From positions 558,001 to 622,000 of the forward strand of contig NZ_JAFBBQ010000001.1 of NCBI RefSeq assembly GCF_016907255.1: a stretch of 64,000 bases of DNA, read 5' to 3'. The notes below the pieces were generated by a model that was given only the letters and a program-made list of their open reading frames with translations, was not told the origin of the DNA and did no database searches. The position numbers and the translations under genes are program-made. Below are positions 44,039-52,101 of the stretch, piece by piece (position 1 is the stretch's first letter; every line of letters begins with the position of its first letter). This DNA is from Microbacterium keratanolyticum. Lineage in GTDB: Bacteria > Actinomycetota > Actinomycetes > Actinomycetales > Microbacteriaceae.

Positions 44039-45487
44039 TCAGTCGTGCAGTGTCACCTCGCGGCGGGTGGGGAGCACGACCGGATGCGACCCAGCCATGA
44101 CCTCGAGCACGCGGACGACCTGGCACGAGTAGCCGTATTCGTTGTCGTACCAGACGTAGAGCACGACGTCGTTGTCGGTCGCGATCGTGGCGAGACCGTC
44201 GACGATCCCGGCACGGTGGGAGCCGACGAAGTCCGTGGAGACGACCTCAGGAGATTCGACGTAGTCGATCTGCTGGCGCAGCTTGGAGTGCAGCGAGACC
44301 CGGCGCAGGTAGTCGTTGAGCTGCTCCTTCTCGGCGGGGCGCTCCAGGGTGAGGTGCAGCACGGCGAGGGACACGTCCGGGGTGGGCACGCGGATCGCAG
44401 ACCCGGTGAGCTTGCCGGCCAGCTCGGGCAGCGCACGTGCCACGGCCTTCGCCGCTCCGGTCTCGGCGATGACCATGTTGAGCACGGCCGAGCGTCCGCG
44501 GCGGTCTCCCTTGTGGAAGTTGTCGATGAGGTTCTGATCGTTCGTGAACGAGTGCACCGTCTCGACGTGCCCGCGCACGATCCCGTAGGCCTCATCGACG
44601 GCCTTGAGAACGGGGGTGATGGCGTTGGTCGTGCACGATGCGGCGGAGAGGATGCGATCCTCGGGAGTGATGGTCGCGTCGTTGATGCCGTGCACGATGT
44701 TCTTCAGCGCGCCCTTGCCGGGTGCGGTCAGCAGAACCCGCGCGACACCCGTCGAGGCGAGGTGCTGACTCAGGCCCTCTTCGTCACGCCAGCGACCCGT
44801 GTTGTCGACGACGATCGCATCGCGGATGCCGTAGGCGGTGTAGTCGATCGTGGCGGGGTCGTCCGAGTAGATGACCTGGATACGGGTGCCGTTCGCGATG
44901 ATCTGCGACGCGTCTTCGTCGACCTCGACGTTGCCCTCGAAACGGCCGTGCACCGAGTCCCGCAGCAGCAGCGAGGCGCGCTTGACGAGATCGTTGTCGG
45001 ATCCGCGGCGCACGACGATCGCCCGCAGGCGCAGGCCGTTGCCGCCCCCGGTGTGTGCGATGAGGATGCGGGCGAGCAGCCGCCCGATCCGCCCGAACCC
45101 GTAGAGCACGACGTCGGTGGGTTCCCCCGGCTGAGACTCCATGGCGGGGGCGAGTTCGCGCCGCAGGTAGGCGTCGAGGTCCTCACCACTGGCGGCGTGG
45201 CCTTCGACGAGGCGGGCGATGTCGATCGAGGAGGCGCCGGGGCCGATCGCGCGCACGGCTTCGAGCACGGCGAGAGTGTCGGCGAGGTCCACCTCACGAT
45301 GCCCGAGCGCCTCGACACGCTCGTGGACCTCGAGGATGCCGGTCGTGGAGAGCCCGAGCAGCCGGTGCCCGTGCAGGGATGTGACGACGTCTCGTTCGCG
45401 GGTGAGGCTTCCGACGAGCGGGATCATCCGCTCGGCGAGCTCTTCCCTGGCCATCCAGTCATCGCGGTGTGCCGCGAAATCGTTCAT
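44039..45487 (-). CDS. gap: glyceraldehyde-3-phosphate dehydrogenase, long form
   Basis: 482 residues. The catalytic domain starts at about residue 125 with VVLYGFGRIGRLLAR, and the active-site cysteine is in SAASCTTNAITPVLKA. WYDNEYGYSCQVVRV closes the fold. About 120 residues precede the NAD domain, which the classical 335-residue glycolytic enzyme lacks; long forms occur as a second GAPDH in various bacteria. AAGGA lies 5 nt before the ATG at 45487. It may serve gluconeogenesis, in keeping with nearby pckG. Confidence 0.9.
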   Translation of the reverse strand: MNDFAAHRDDWMAREELAERMIPLVGSLTRERDVVTSLHGHRLLGLSTTGILEVHERVEALGHREVDLADTLAVLEAVRAIGPGASSIDIARLVEGHAASGEDLDAYLRRELAPAMESQPGEPTDVVLYGFGRIGRLLARILIAHTGGGNGLRLRAIVVRRGSDNDLVKRASLLLRDSVHGRFEGNVEVDEDASQIIANGTRIQVIYSDDPATIDYTAYGIRDAIVVDNTGRWRDEEGLSQHLASTGVARVLLTAPGKGALKNIVHGINDATITPEDRILSAASCTTNAITPVLKAVDEAYGIVRGHVETVHSFTNDQNLIDNFHKGDRRGRSAVLNMVIAETGAAKAVARALPELAGKLTGSAIRVPTPDVSLAVLHLTLERPAEKEQLNDYLRRVSLHSKLRQQIDYVESPEVVSTDFVGSHRAGIVDGLATIATDNDVVLYVWYDNEYGYSCQVVRVLEVMAGSHPVVLPTRREVTLHD

Positions 45488-45678
45488 GTGCGTCCTTGCA
45501 TGATGGTGGTGCTCCGCGTTCAGCGCGGGGAGGCGGTTCGCCCGCATAAAGGCTATGTGGCAACGGTCGATCTTTTGCCGAAAATATCGCCACTCAACGC
45601 CTAAAGATTCACCAGCCCTCACAGAGAAGGAAAAAGTTCGGTTTCTTCACCGCCGCACGCTGACCGCAGCATCCGCCG

Positions 45679-45684
45679 TAGGCT
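45679..45684 (+). promoter_or_regulatory. -10 box of a leaderless amidase transcript
   Basis: TAGGCT ends 7 nt before the ATG at 45692, with no ribosome site. The rest of the 204-bp gap holds the GAPDH promoter region, including TAGCCT on the minus strand, and nothing else recognisable. Confidence 0.45.
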
Positions 45685-45691
45685 CGGATGC

Positions 45692-47098
45692 ATGACGCAG
45701 CTTCATGATCTGACGGCCCTCGATCAGCAGGCGGCGCTGCGGGCTGGCGAGATCAGCCCGGTCGAGCTGGCCAGCCACTATCTGACGCGAATCGAACGCC
45801 TGGATGACGGTCTCGGCGCGTTCGTCGAAGTCACCGCGGAGACGGCACGACAGCGCGCCTCGGTTCTGGCACAGTCAGCACCAGAAGGAACCCTCTGGGG
45901 GCTCCCCTTCGCCGACAAGGATCTCGTCCCCCGCGCCGGGGTGCCGACGCGGTTCGGTTCGCGTCTACACGAAAGGTTCGTGCCGGATGTCACGGGCGAC
46001 CAGGCCGCGGTGCTCGATGAAGCCGGAGGGATCAGCCTCGGCAAGACGAACACACCGGAGTTCGGACTCACCGGCTACACCGAGACCCGCATTGCCCCTC
46101 CCGCCCGTGACCCCTGGAATACGGCGAACGGTGCGGGTGGTTCCAGTGGCGGCGCGGCGACCGCGGTGGCCGCAGGACTGCTTCCGTTCGCTCCCGCCTC
46201 GGACGGCGGCGGGTCGATCCGCATTCCGGCAGCGACCGTCGGTCTCGTTGGCATCAAGCCCTCGCGTGGTCGGGTGCCTTTCGCATCCGCGCTCGACAGC
46301 CCCGGCGGGCTCCCCGTGGCAGGGCCGATCGCACGGACCGTGGCGGATGCTGCACTGCTGCTTGACGTGCAGGTGGGCGGCCGCGACTACGCCTACGCGA
46401 CCCGCGCACCGGGTGCAGAGTCTTTTCTTGACGCGATCGGACGGGGCGCAGCATCCGCCCGCATCGGGGTGACCTGCGTTTCCCCCTGGGATGAGGACGA
46501 CAACATCGTGCTGGATGCGGATGCCGCGCGTGCGGTCGATGTCGCCGCTGCCCTTCTCACCGAGAGCGGACACGATGTCGACGCGCTGGACTGGCGGCCG
46601 CGCGGATACGCCCGCATGTTCACGACGCTGTGGCGCACGAGCGCCGCCCGCATGGCGCTGACCGACGAACAGCTCACTCGCGTCGAGCCGATCACGGCGT
46701 GGCTTGCTCGGGAGGGGCGCGCCCTCACCGGCGCTCAGGTGCTGGACGCACTCGCAGCTGCGACCGTCTTCGAACGCGAGACGATCACTGCGTTCGCTCC
46801 GGTGGATGCGGTGCTGACACCTGCGCTTGCCCTCCCCGCACGCCCGATCGGATGGTTTCACCCGACGGATCCGGCCGAGAACTTCTCACAGCAGGTGCGT
46901 TACGCGCCGTACAGCAGCTTTGTGAATGTCGCGGGCCTTCCGGCAATCGTCGTGCCCGTCACGCTCGACGCCTCCGGGCATCCCGTCTGCGTGCAGCTCA
47001 TTGGCCGCCCCGGCGGCGAGGCGACGATCATCGCCCTCGCGGCGGCGTTGGAAGAGCGGGTGGGTCGGATGCCGCGTCCTGCCGTGTGGGATCAGTAA
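45692..47098 (+). CDS. amidase (amidase signature family)
   Basis: 468 residues. The Ser-cisSer-Lys triad is complete: Lys76 in FADKDL, Ser151 in GGSSGG and the nucleophile Ser175 in DGGGSIRIPA, with the family spacing. Such enzymes hydrolyse small amides; GatA is a relative, but no GatB/C genes are near, so a catabolic amidase is likely. Its 3' end overlaps the convergent membrane-protein gene by 71 bp. Confidence 0.88.
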   Translation: MTQLHDLTALDQQAALRAGEISPVELASHYLTRIERLDDGLGAFVEVTAETARQRASVLAQSAPEGTLWGLPFADKDLVPRAGVPTRFGSRLHERFVPDVTGDQAAVLDEAGGISLGKTNTPEFGLTGYTETRIAPPARDPWNTANGAGGSSGGAATAVAAGLLPFAPASDGGGSIRIPAATVGLVGIKPSRGRVPFASALDSPGGLPVAGPIARTVADAALLLDVQVGGRDYAYATRAPGAESFLDAIGRGAASARIGVTCVSPWDEDDNIVLDADAARAVDVAAALLTESGHDVDALDWRPRGYARMFTTLWRTSAARMALTDEQLTRVEPITAWLAREGRALTGAQVLDALAAATVFERETITAFAPVDAVLTPALALPARPIGWFHPTDPAENFSQQVRYAPYSSFVNVAGLPAIVVPVTLDASGHPVCVQLIGRPGGEATIIALAAALEERVGRMPRPAVWDQ

Positions 47099-48176
47099 GC
47101 GGTGCCCCCACTGCCCCTGCCGTGCGCAGGAACACGATGATCCAGGAGAAGATCAGCACGGCGGCGATCAGCTCGACCGCGGTGAGGTTGTAGTAGCCGA
47201 CGGCGAAGAACACCCCCAGCATCACGATCACGAGCACGTAGATCCACCCCAGCGCCACGAAGACGCGGGCGATCGTGGGGAGGAACCAGGGCAGTCCGAC
47301 CACCACGACCGCGAACACGACAGCCATGCCCGTGGCAACCGTATTATGCAGGGCGAAGAACTCGTCAACGGGAAAGATCCCGACACACGCGAGGAAAACC
47401 CCCATCAGGATCAGCCCCCCGCGCACGATCCGTCGACCGCGTCGCTGCTCACGCGTGTCTACCGGCAGTCCCGCGGTCGCGTAGCGCGAGATCGTCGTGA
47501 CCATGATCCCGGCAATCACCAGCGTGCCGTTGAAGGCAACCGCTGACACGTTGGTGCTCATGCCGAGCGCGGAGAGATTGTCCTGCCACCAGTGCGGATC
47601 GCTCGCAGCGAGCATGCTCGCGAAAGCGCCCACGACGAGGAAGATGGCGAGCACGAGCGAGAGCGACATCGGCGTCAGGGCAACAGCACTGAGAAAACAG
47701 ACGTAGGCGGTCAGCGCGAAGGAGACCGCCACGAGGATCGCGCCCGGAAGAGCGAAGACGGGCGCGTCTGTGAAACTCTGCTCGAGAAGCTGTGCGATGC
47801 CCAACCACCCGAGATAGGCGACCGCCGCATGGGCGAAGGCGATGGCTGCGAGGTCATACCAACGGAGACGATCGTCCGTATCGGCGAAGCGATCACGTCG
47901 AGGCGTCGCATCCGCAGCCTCGTAGTGCGAGCGCATTGCGAATCGGCCGACCACGAACGCGAGCGCCGCGACCGCGGCACCGCCGATGGCGACGAAGGCG
48001 CCGAGCGAAGCGGAACCGGTGATTGCCAGTTCACGTCCCCAGAACACCGGCAGGCTCACGACGAAGCCGACGAGGAAGCACACCGCCCCGACGAGGAGCG
48101 CTGCTGCCTCGTACATCGCCTCTGCGGTATCGGTGCCAGCGATTCTCTGCACCACGCGCCGCACTCTGAGTTCCAT
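47028..48176 (-). CDS. polytopic membrane protein, DUF998-like
   Basis: 382 residues with about nine membrane helices. LSALGMSTNVSAVAFNGTLVIAGIM resembles the conserved part of DUF998 proteins (seen here in pieces near residues 215-240). The ATG at 48176 has GGGAGG 5 nt upstream. The polar C-terminal tail of about 30 residues is encoded opposite the end of the amidase gene. Function unknown. Confidence 0.72.
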   Translation of the reverse strand: MELRVRRVVQRIAGTDTAEAMYEAAALLVGAVCFLVGFVVSLPVFWGRELAITGSASLGAFVAIGGAAVAALAFVVGRFAMRSHYEAADATPRRDRFADTDDRLRWYDLAAIAFAHAAVAYLGWLGIAQLLEQSFTDAPVFALPGAILVAVSFALTAYVCFLSAVALTPMSLSLVLAIFLVVGAFASMLAASDPHWWQDNLSALGMSTNVSAVAFNGTLVIAGIMVTTISRYATAGLPVDTREQRRGRRIVRGGLILMGVFLACVGIFPVDEFFALHNTVATGMAVVFAVVVVGLPWFLPTIARVFVALGWIYVLVIVMLGVFFAVGYYNLTAVELIAAVLIFSWIIVFLRTAGAVGAPLTDPTRQDAASDPPALPTPPRGR

Positions 48177-48236
48177 CGTGGCCTCCCGAGCCACAGCATA
48201 GAGCTGTGCGACGCGCTCAGGGCGCATCGGCGCGGA

Positions 48237-48242
48237 TACCCT
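48237..48242 (+). promoter_or_regulatory. -10 box of a leaderless HAD phosphatase transcript
   Basis: TACCCT ends 6 nt before the ATG at 48249. GAGGGA lies too close to the ATG to be a normal ribosome site. Confidence 0.45.
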
Positions 48243-48248
48243 GAGGGA

Positions 48249-48899
48249 ATGACTCAGATCATCTCCGCCCGCGCCGTTCTCCTCGACATGGACGGCACGC
48301 TCGTCGATTCGACCGCCGCTGTCGAACGGATCTGGCTGGCCTGGGCCGCCGCGCATGATCTCGACCCCACGCATGTGCTGAGCGTGATCCACGGACGACA
48401 GGGCCACGAGAGCATGGCGATCCTGCTCCCGGAGCGCGACCACGCCATCAACTTGACGGAGAATCAGTCGATGCTCGCGAACGAGAGCAACGACGTCGAG
48501 GGCGTCGTTGCGATCGCCGGCGCGCAGGCCCTGCTCGCGGCGCTCACACCTCTCCCGCACGCGATCGTCACCTCCGCCGACGTCACGCTCATGAATGCCC
48601 GGATGAACCAGGCTCAGCTGGCCGTCCCTGCGCTGGCAATCACCGCAGAGCACGTGACTGCGTCGAAGCCAGACCCAGAAGGTTTCCTACACGCCGCCGC
48701 ACTGCTCGGATTCGACCCCGCAGACTGCGTCGTGTTTGAGGACTCGGGCGCGGGGATCCGTGCGGGCAAGGCTGCTGGGATGCGTGTGATCGGGGTCGGC
48801 CCACACGCCGCAGCGCACGACCCCGACTATGTCGTCGCCGACCTGACCGGAGTCGAAGTGACAGCGAACGAGGAGGGCTTCACGCTCACGCTGCAGTGA
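48249..48899 (+). CDS. HAD superfamily (subfamily IA) sugar-phosphatase-like hydrolase
   Basis: 216 residues. Motif I LLDMDGTLVDS (nucleophile Asp in DxD), motif II TSADV, motif III lysine in ASKPDPEGF and motif IV FEDSGAGIRAGKAAGM are all present. The nearest types are YfbT/DOG1-like sugar or polyol phosphatases. The last 14 bp overlap the convergent small membrane-protein gene. Confidence 0.87.
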   Translation: MTQIISARAVLLDMDGTLVDSTAAVERIWLAWAAAHDLDPTHVLSVIHGRQGHESMAILLPERDHAINLTENQSMLANESNDVEGVVAIAGAQALLAALTPLPHAIVTSADVTLMNARMNQAQLAVPALAITAEHVTASKPDPEGFLHAAALLGFDPADCVVFEDSGAGIRAGKAAGMRVIGVGPHAAAHDPDYVVADLTGVEVTANEEGFTLTLQ

Positions 48900-49305
48900 T
48901 GCGCATGCGTCGCACGCCCACGATCTCCGCGATCAGCACCATCAGTACGAAGACGGCCTGCGCGATCGTCCAGCCGAGACCGATCGGCGTCAGCCAGTTT
49001 GCGAAGACGGCGGTGGCGATCGATCCGATGACCCAGATCGTGTTGATCGCCATCAACGTGCCGACGAGAGGGAGCGAGAGCGGTCGACCCCGCTGGGTGA
49101 TGATCAGCAGCACGGTGACGGCCAACAGGATCGTGCCGAGGACGAGAAGCAGCGGCACGGAGGACCCTAAGAGCGTCGACAGCGGCACAGCGGCCGCCAC
49201 ATAGACGAGGCCGTTCACGCCGGTCGCGACGATGTCGGCGCGCAGCACAGTGCGCAGGAAGGAATCGGACGTGCGGGGCTCGGATGCGGTGATCGTGAGG
49301 TTCAT
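48886..49305 (-). CDS. small membrane protein of unknown function
   Basis: 139 residues with four hydrophobic helices after a polar N-terminus of about 20 residues. The family is not recognised. GAGGCT lies 6 nt before the ATG at 49305, a weak fit to the leaderless pattern. It is divergent from the MmyB-type regulator gene and may be its target. Confidence 0.7.
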   Translation of the reverse strand: MNLTITASEPRTSDSFLRTVLRADIVATGVNGLVYVAAAVPLSTLLGSSVPLLLVLGTILLAVTVLLIITQRGRPLSLPLVGTLMAINTIWVIGSIATAVFANWLTPIGLGWTIAQAVFVLMVLIAEIVGVRRMRITAA

Positions 49306-49391
49306 GCGCCCAGCCTCACCTGCGCGGGTGCGCACGCCGATTACCTGAGAGGTAGTGGATCAGAAGTGCGCAGGAACGCCACAATGAACGC

Positions 49392-50183
49392 GTGACCCTT
49401 GCCGCTCCCGCCGCCGATCTCCCCGCCGGTGAACTGATCCGCTACTGGCGCGGCACGCGACGCCTGAGCCAGATGGCGCTCGCTCACGAGGCCGAGATCT
49501 CGCCGCGACACCTGAGTTTCATTGAGACGGGCCGCGCGAATGCGAGCCCCGCGACGATCGATCGCCTCTCGACGGTGCTGGCGCTCACCCTGCGGCAGCG
49601 CAACGCGCTCATGCTCGCGGCGGGCTTCGCACCGCAGCATCCCCGCCGCCACTGGAGCGACCCGGAACTGCAGGCGATCCAGCGCTCCCTCTCCGAGATC
49701 GTGCACGCGCATCTGCCGTTTCCGGCGCTGATCATGGATGCCCGCGGCGATGTGCTGCTCGCCAACCGCACGCTGCTCGCCCTCGTCGGCGACGGCGCAC
49801 CCACCGACGGCACGCCCCCGAACGTCTACCGCCTTGCGCTGTTGCCCGGTCCGTTCGCCGATCGCATCGAGAACCGCGACGAGTGGCACGCGACGCTCAC
49901 CGCCGAGCTCGTCGAGCAGGCCGCCCGCACCGGTGATCCTCAATTGGCCGAACTCGCGCACCAGGCGGTGGCCCGCCAGCCGCGCGCGGCGATCGCACAC
50001 GACGACACACTGCCGGTCGTTCCGCTCGTGCTGCGCCACGGCGACCGGATGCTGCGCTTCACGAGCATCCGCACGCATCTCAGCGCCCCGCGCGAGGTGC
50101 TCAGCTCAGAACTGGCGCTCGAGACCTTCATGCCCCTCGACGACGAGACGCGCGAGGTCCTGGCCGCGCTGAACACAGCGTGA
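49392..50183 (+). CDS. XRE transcriptional regulator with MmyB-like ligand domain
   Basis: 263 residues. An N-terminal helix-turn-helix (RLSQMALAHEAEISPRHLSF, about residues 24-43) with the downstream LTLRQRNALMLAAGFAP is typical of MmyB/PF17765-type regulators. The C-terminal PAS-like domain has FPALIMDARGDVLLANRTLLAL and may bind a fatty acid. The GTG start follows CACAAT by 6 nt. The 86-bp gap to the divergent membrane-protein gene suggests that gene as target. Confidence 0.82.
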   Translation: MTLAAPAADLPAGELIRYWRGTRRLSQMALAHEAEISPRHLSFIETGRANASPATIDRLSTVLALTLRQRNALMLAAGFAPQHPRRHWSDPELQAIQRSLSEIVHAHLPFPALIMDARGDVLLANRTLLALVGDGAPTDGTPPNVYRLALLPGPFADRIENRDEWHATLTAELVEQAARTGDPQLAELAHQAVARQPRAAIAHDDTLPVVPLVLRHGDRMLRFTSIRTHLSAPREVLSSELALETFMPLDDETREVLAALNTA

Positions 50184-50196
50184 GCCGCACCTCGGT

Positions 50197-50259
50197 CGCA
50201 GAACTGCGCTTCGCTCGCACGAATTCTGCGAGTTCCTGCGAAGCAAGCGCTGTTCTGCG
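50197..50259. terminator. nested hairpin between convergent genes
   Basis: CGCAGAAC (50197-50204) pairs with GTTCTGCG (50252-50259), part of GCGCTTCGC pairs with GCGAAGC inside it, and CTCGCA/TGCGAG (50214-50219 with 50227-50232) forms the tip. It is likely a bidirectional terminator. Confidence 0.6.
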
Positions 50260-50274
50260 CAGCACGTGCGGGAG

Positions 50275-50694
50275 TCAGCGTTCGGGCGTGCGGTCGCGAA
50301 GCCGCCAGAGCAGCCACATGCTGCACGCGGGGACGATCAGGATCCCCAGAATCAGCGTCGAGAACCACAGATCGTACGACGCGGGCAACAGCGGGTTGAC
50401 GACAACGCCTTCGAGCTCCGTCGGCCGCTGCGCCACACCCAGAATCCACGAGACAGCGCCGATCACGGCTGTGACACCGAACGGGAGCAGTATCGCCAGC
50501 AGCTTCTCCCACGGTCGCCACAGCCGACTCATGGCGACCAGAACGATTCCGACGAGATATCCGACGATCGGCAGGAGGAATCCGCCGAAGGCGAGCACCA
50601 GGGCCGCCATGATCGCGAATCCCTTCGAGTTCTCCGTGCCCCGCGGCTCAGCTGGCACATCCAGCCGGAGGGCGTCCCGCTCGACATCGGTCAT
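50275..50694 (-). CDS. small membrane protein co-transcribed with a TetR regulator
   Basis: 139 residues: a polar N-terminus of about 25 residues, then three or four membrane helices. The family is not recognised. The start overlaps the TetR gene stop by 4 bp, so it is the second gene of a two-gene operon and may be controlled by that regulator. Confidence 0.72.
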   Translation of the reverse strand: MTDVERDALRLDVPAEPRGTENSKGFAIMAALVLAFGGFLLPIVGYLVGIVLVAMSRLWRPWEKLLAILLPFGVTAVIGAVSWILGVAQRPTELEGVVVNPLLPASYDLWFSTLILGILIVPACSMWLLWRLRDRTPER

Positions 50695-51341
50695 GCGGTC
50701 GCCTCGTCATTTCGGTCCGCGGCGTCTGACGGCTGACGCGTGCGCAGGCCATCGAGGGCGACCGTCAGCACGTCGCGCGCGAGGGCCTCGGCGTCTTCTG
50801 GGCCTCCCGGGCGATACCACTCGACGAGCGAGTTGACCATGCCGAAGAGCAGTCGCGTTGCGACGGAGGCATCGACGTCGGCGCGCACGGCGCCATCCGC
50901 CTGTGCGGCACGGACGATCTCGGTCACCGCCTGGTCGAACGCGCGTCGACGCTCCAGCGCGCGCCGCTCGACCTCGCTGTTTCCACGGACGCGCAGCAGC
51001 AGCGTGACGGCGGGGAGCTGCGCGACCAGCACGCCGACGGCGCCCCGCAGAACCTCGGCCAGGCGATCACCAGCACTGGTCTCCGTGGCATCCGCGAGCA
51101 CGCCCTCGAGTCCGTCAAGTGCCGCGCCGACCGCAACTTCGAGTACCTCCTCCTTCGAGGAGAAGTGGTGGTAGAGCGCGGCTTTCGACAGCCCCAGGCG
51201 CGCGGCGAGCGCGGCCACGGATGTCGCGTCGTATCCCTGCTCGTTGAACAGCGCGACGGCGGCGTGCAGCATCTGCTCGCGGTCATAGCCCGGGCGGCCT
51301 CGACGGGCCGGCGCCTCGGTCACCGCATCCGCTTCACTCAC
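50691..51341 (-). CDS. TetR family transcriptional regulator
   Basis: 216 residues. GRPGYDREQMLHAAVALFNE leads into the helix-turn-helix TSVAALAARLGLSKAALYHH (about residues 40-59). The C-terminal part is of the kind seen in regulators of lipid or CoA-ester metabolism, but the ligand is unknown. The start is GTG with CACACT 6 nt upstream. The next gene, a membrane protein, overlaps its end. Confidence 0.85.
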   Translation of the reverse strand: MSEADAVTEAPARRGRPGYDREQMLHAAVALFNEQGYDATSVAALAARLGLSKAALYHHFSSKEEVLEVAVGAALDGLEGVLADATETSAGDRLAEVLRGAVGVLVAQLPAVTLLLRVRGNSEVERRALERRRAFDQAVTEIVRAAQADGAVRADVDASVATRLLFGMVNSLVEWYRPGGPEDAEALARDVLTVALDGLRTRQPSDAADRNDEATA

Positions 51342-51372
51342 GCCCCCAGTGTGTCAGACCGTGGCACGCGGC

Positions 51373-52053
51373 TCAGGAAAGCCGCGCGGCGGCACGCTCC
51401 ACGACACCCGCGCGCCGCTCGTGCATGAGCGCCGTCATCATCTCGACCAGCTGCGGATCCGCATCCCGTCGCCGCGGTGACCCCGCATCGAACGGCGGCT
51501 GCGGGTCGTACTCGATCTGCAGCTGCACCCGCTTCGCCTCTTGTTCGCCGAAGAGCTCAGCGAGCAGTGTCAACGCGAAGTCGATCCCGCTCGAGACACC
51601 GGCGCCCGTGATCACCCGCCCTTCACGGACGACCCGCTCGCTCGTCGGGATCGCGCCGAGTGACGCAAGCAGCGGCAGCGACGCCCAATGTGTCGTCGCC
51701 CGCAGCCCCTGCAGCAGTCCCGCGGCTCCGAGCAGGAACGACCCGGTGCAGACGCTCGTCACCCAGCGTGCTCCCTCGGCCTGACGCCGCACGAACTGCA
51801 GGACCTCGTCATCGTCCAGCAGGGCGAACGTTCCCTGCCCACCCGGAATGAACAGGATGTCCGCAGGTGGCGCATCGGCGAGGGTGACGGTCGGCACGAT
51901 CGAGAACCCGGCATCCGTGGGCACGGGATCGAGCGTGCGCCATGCCAGGTGCAGTTCCAGCTGCCCCGACACGGCCAGCACCTGCAGCGGACCGGTGAGG
52001 TCGAGCTGCGTGACTCCGGGGAACAGCAGGGCGACGACGCGAAGTGAGGACAT
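51373..52053 (-). CDS. DJ-1/PfpI family protein, isonitrile-hydratase-like
   Basis: 226 residues. The nucleophile elbow VTSVCTGSFLLGAAGLL has the conserved cysteine near residue 102. LRATTHWASL and GAGVSSGIDFALTLLAELFG are the two other motifs shared with isonitrile hydratase and the amidase domain of AraC-type activators. There is no DNA-binding domain. CACAAT lies 6 nt before the ATG. Substrate unknown. Confidence 0.84.
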   Translation of the reverse strand: MSSLRVVALLFPGVTQLDLTGPLQVLAVSGQLELHLAWRTLDPVPTDAGFSIVPTVTLADAPPADILFIPGGQGTFALLDDDEVLQFVRRQAEGARWVTSVCTGSFLLGAAGLLQGLRATTHWASLPLLASLGAIPTSERVVREGRVITGAGVSSGIDFALTLLAELFGEQEAKRVQLQIEYDPQPPFDAGSPRRRDADPQLVEMMTALMHERRAGVVERAAARLS

Positions 52054-52101
52054 GCGCCCATTGTGGTCGAGTGCCCGCCGTTCCGGCGCGACCTCGCGCG
52101 G

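Noticed and set aside
43274..45604. A 776-codon plus-strand open frame across the AlkZ-like and GAPDH genes
   Set aside because: Low-complexity Arg/Asp/Val/Leu-rich translation with no motif, spanning two genes and a terminator on the other strand.
45617..45650. An upstream in-frame start adding about 45 residues to the GAPDH, including a run of histidines
   Set aside because: A good ribosome site (AAGGA) precedes the ATG at 45487 and the extension reads through the promoter region.
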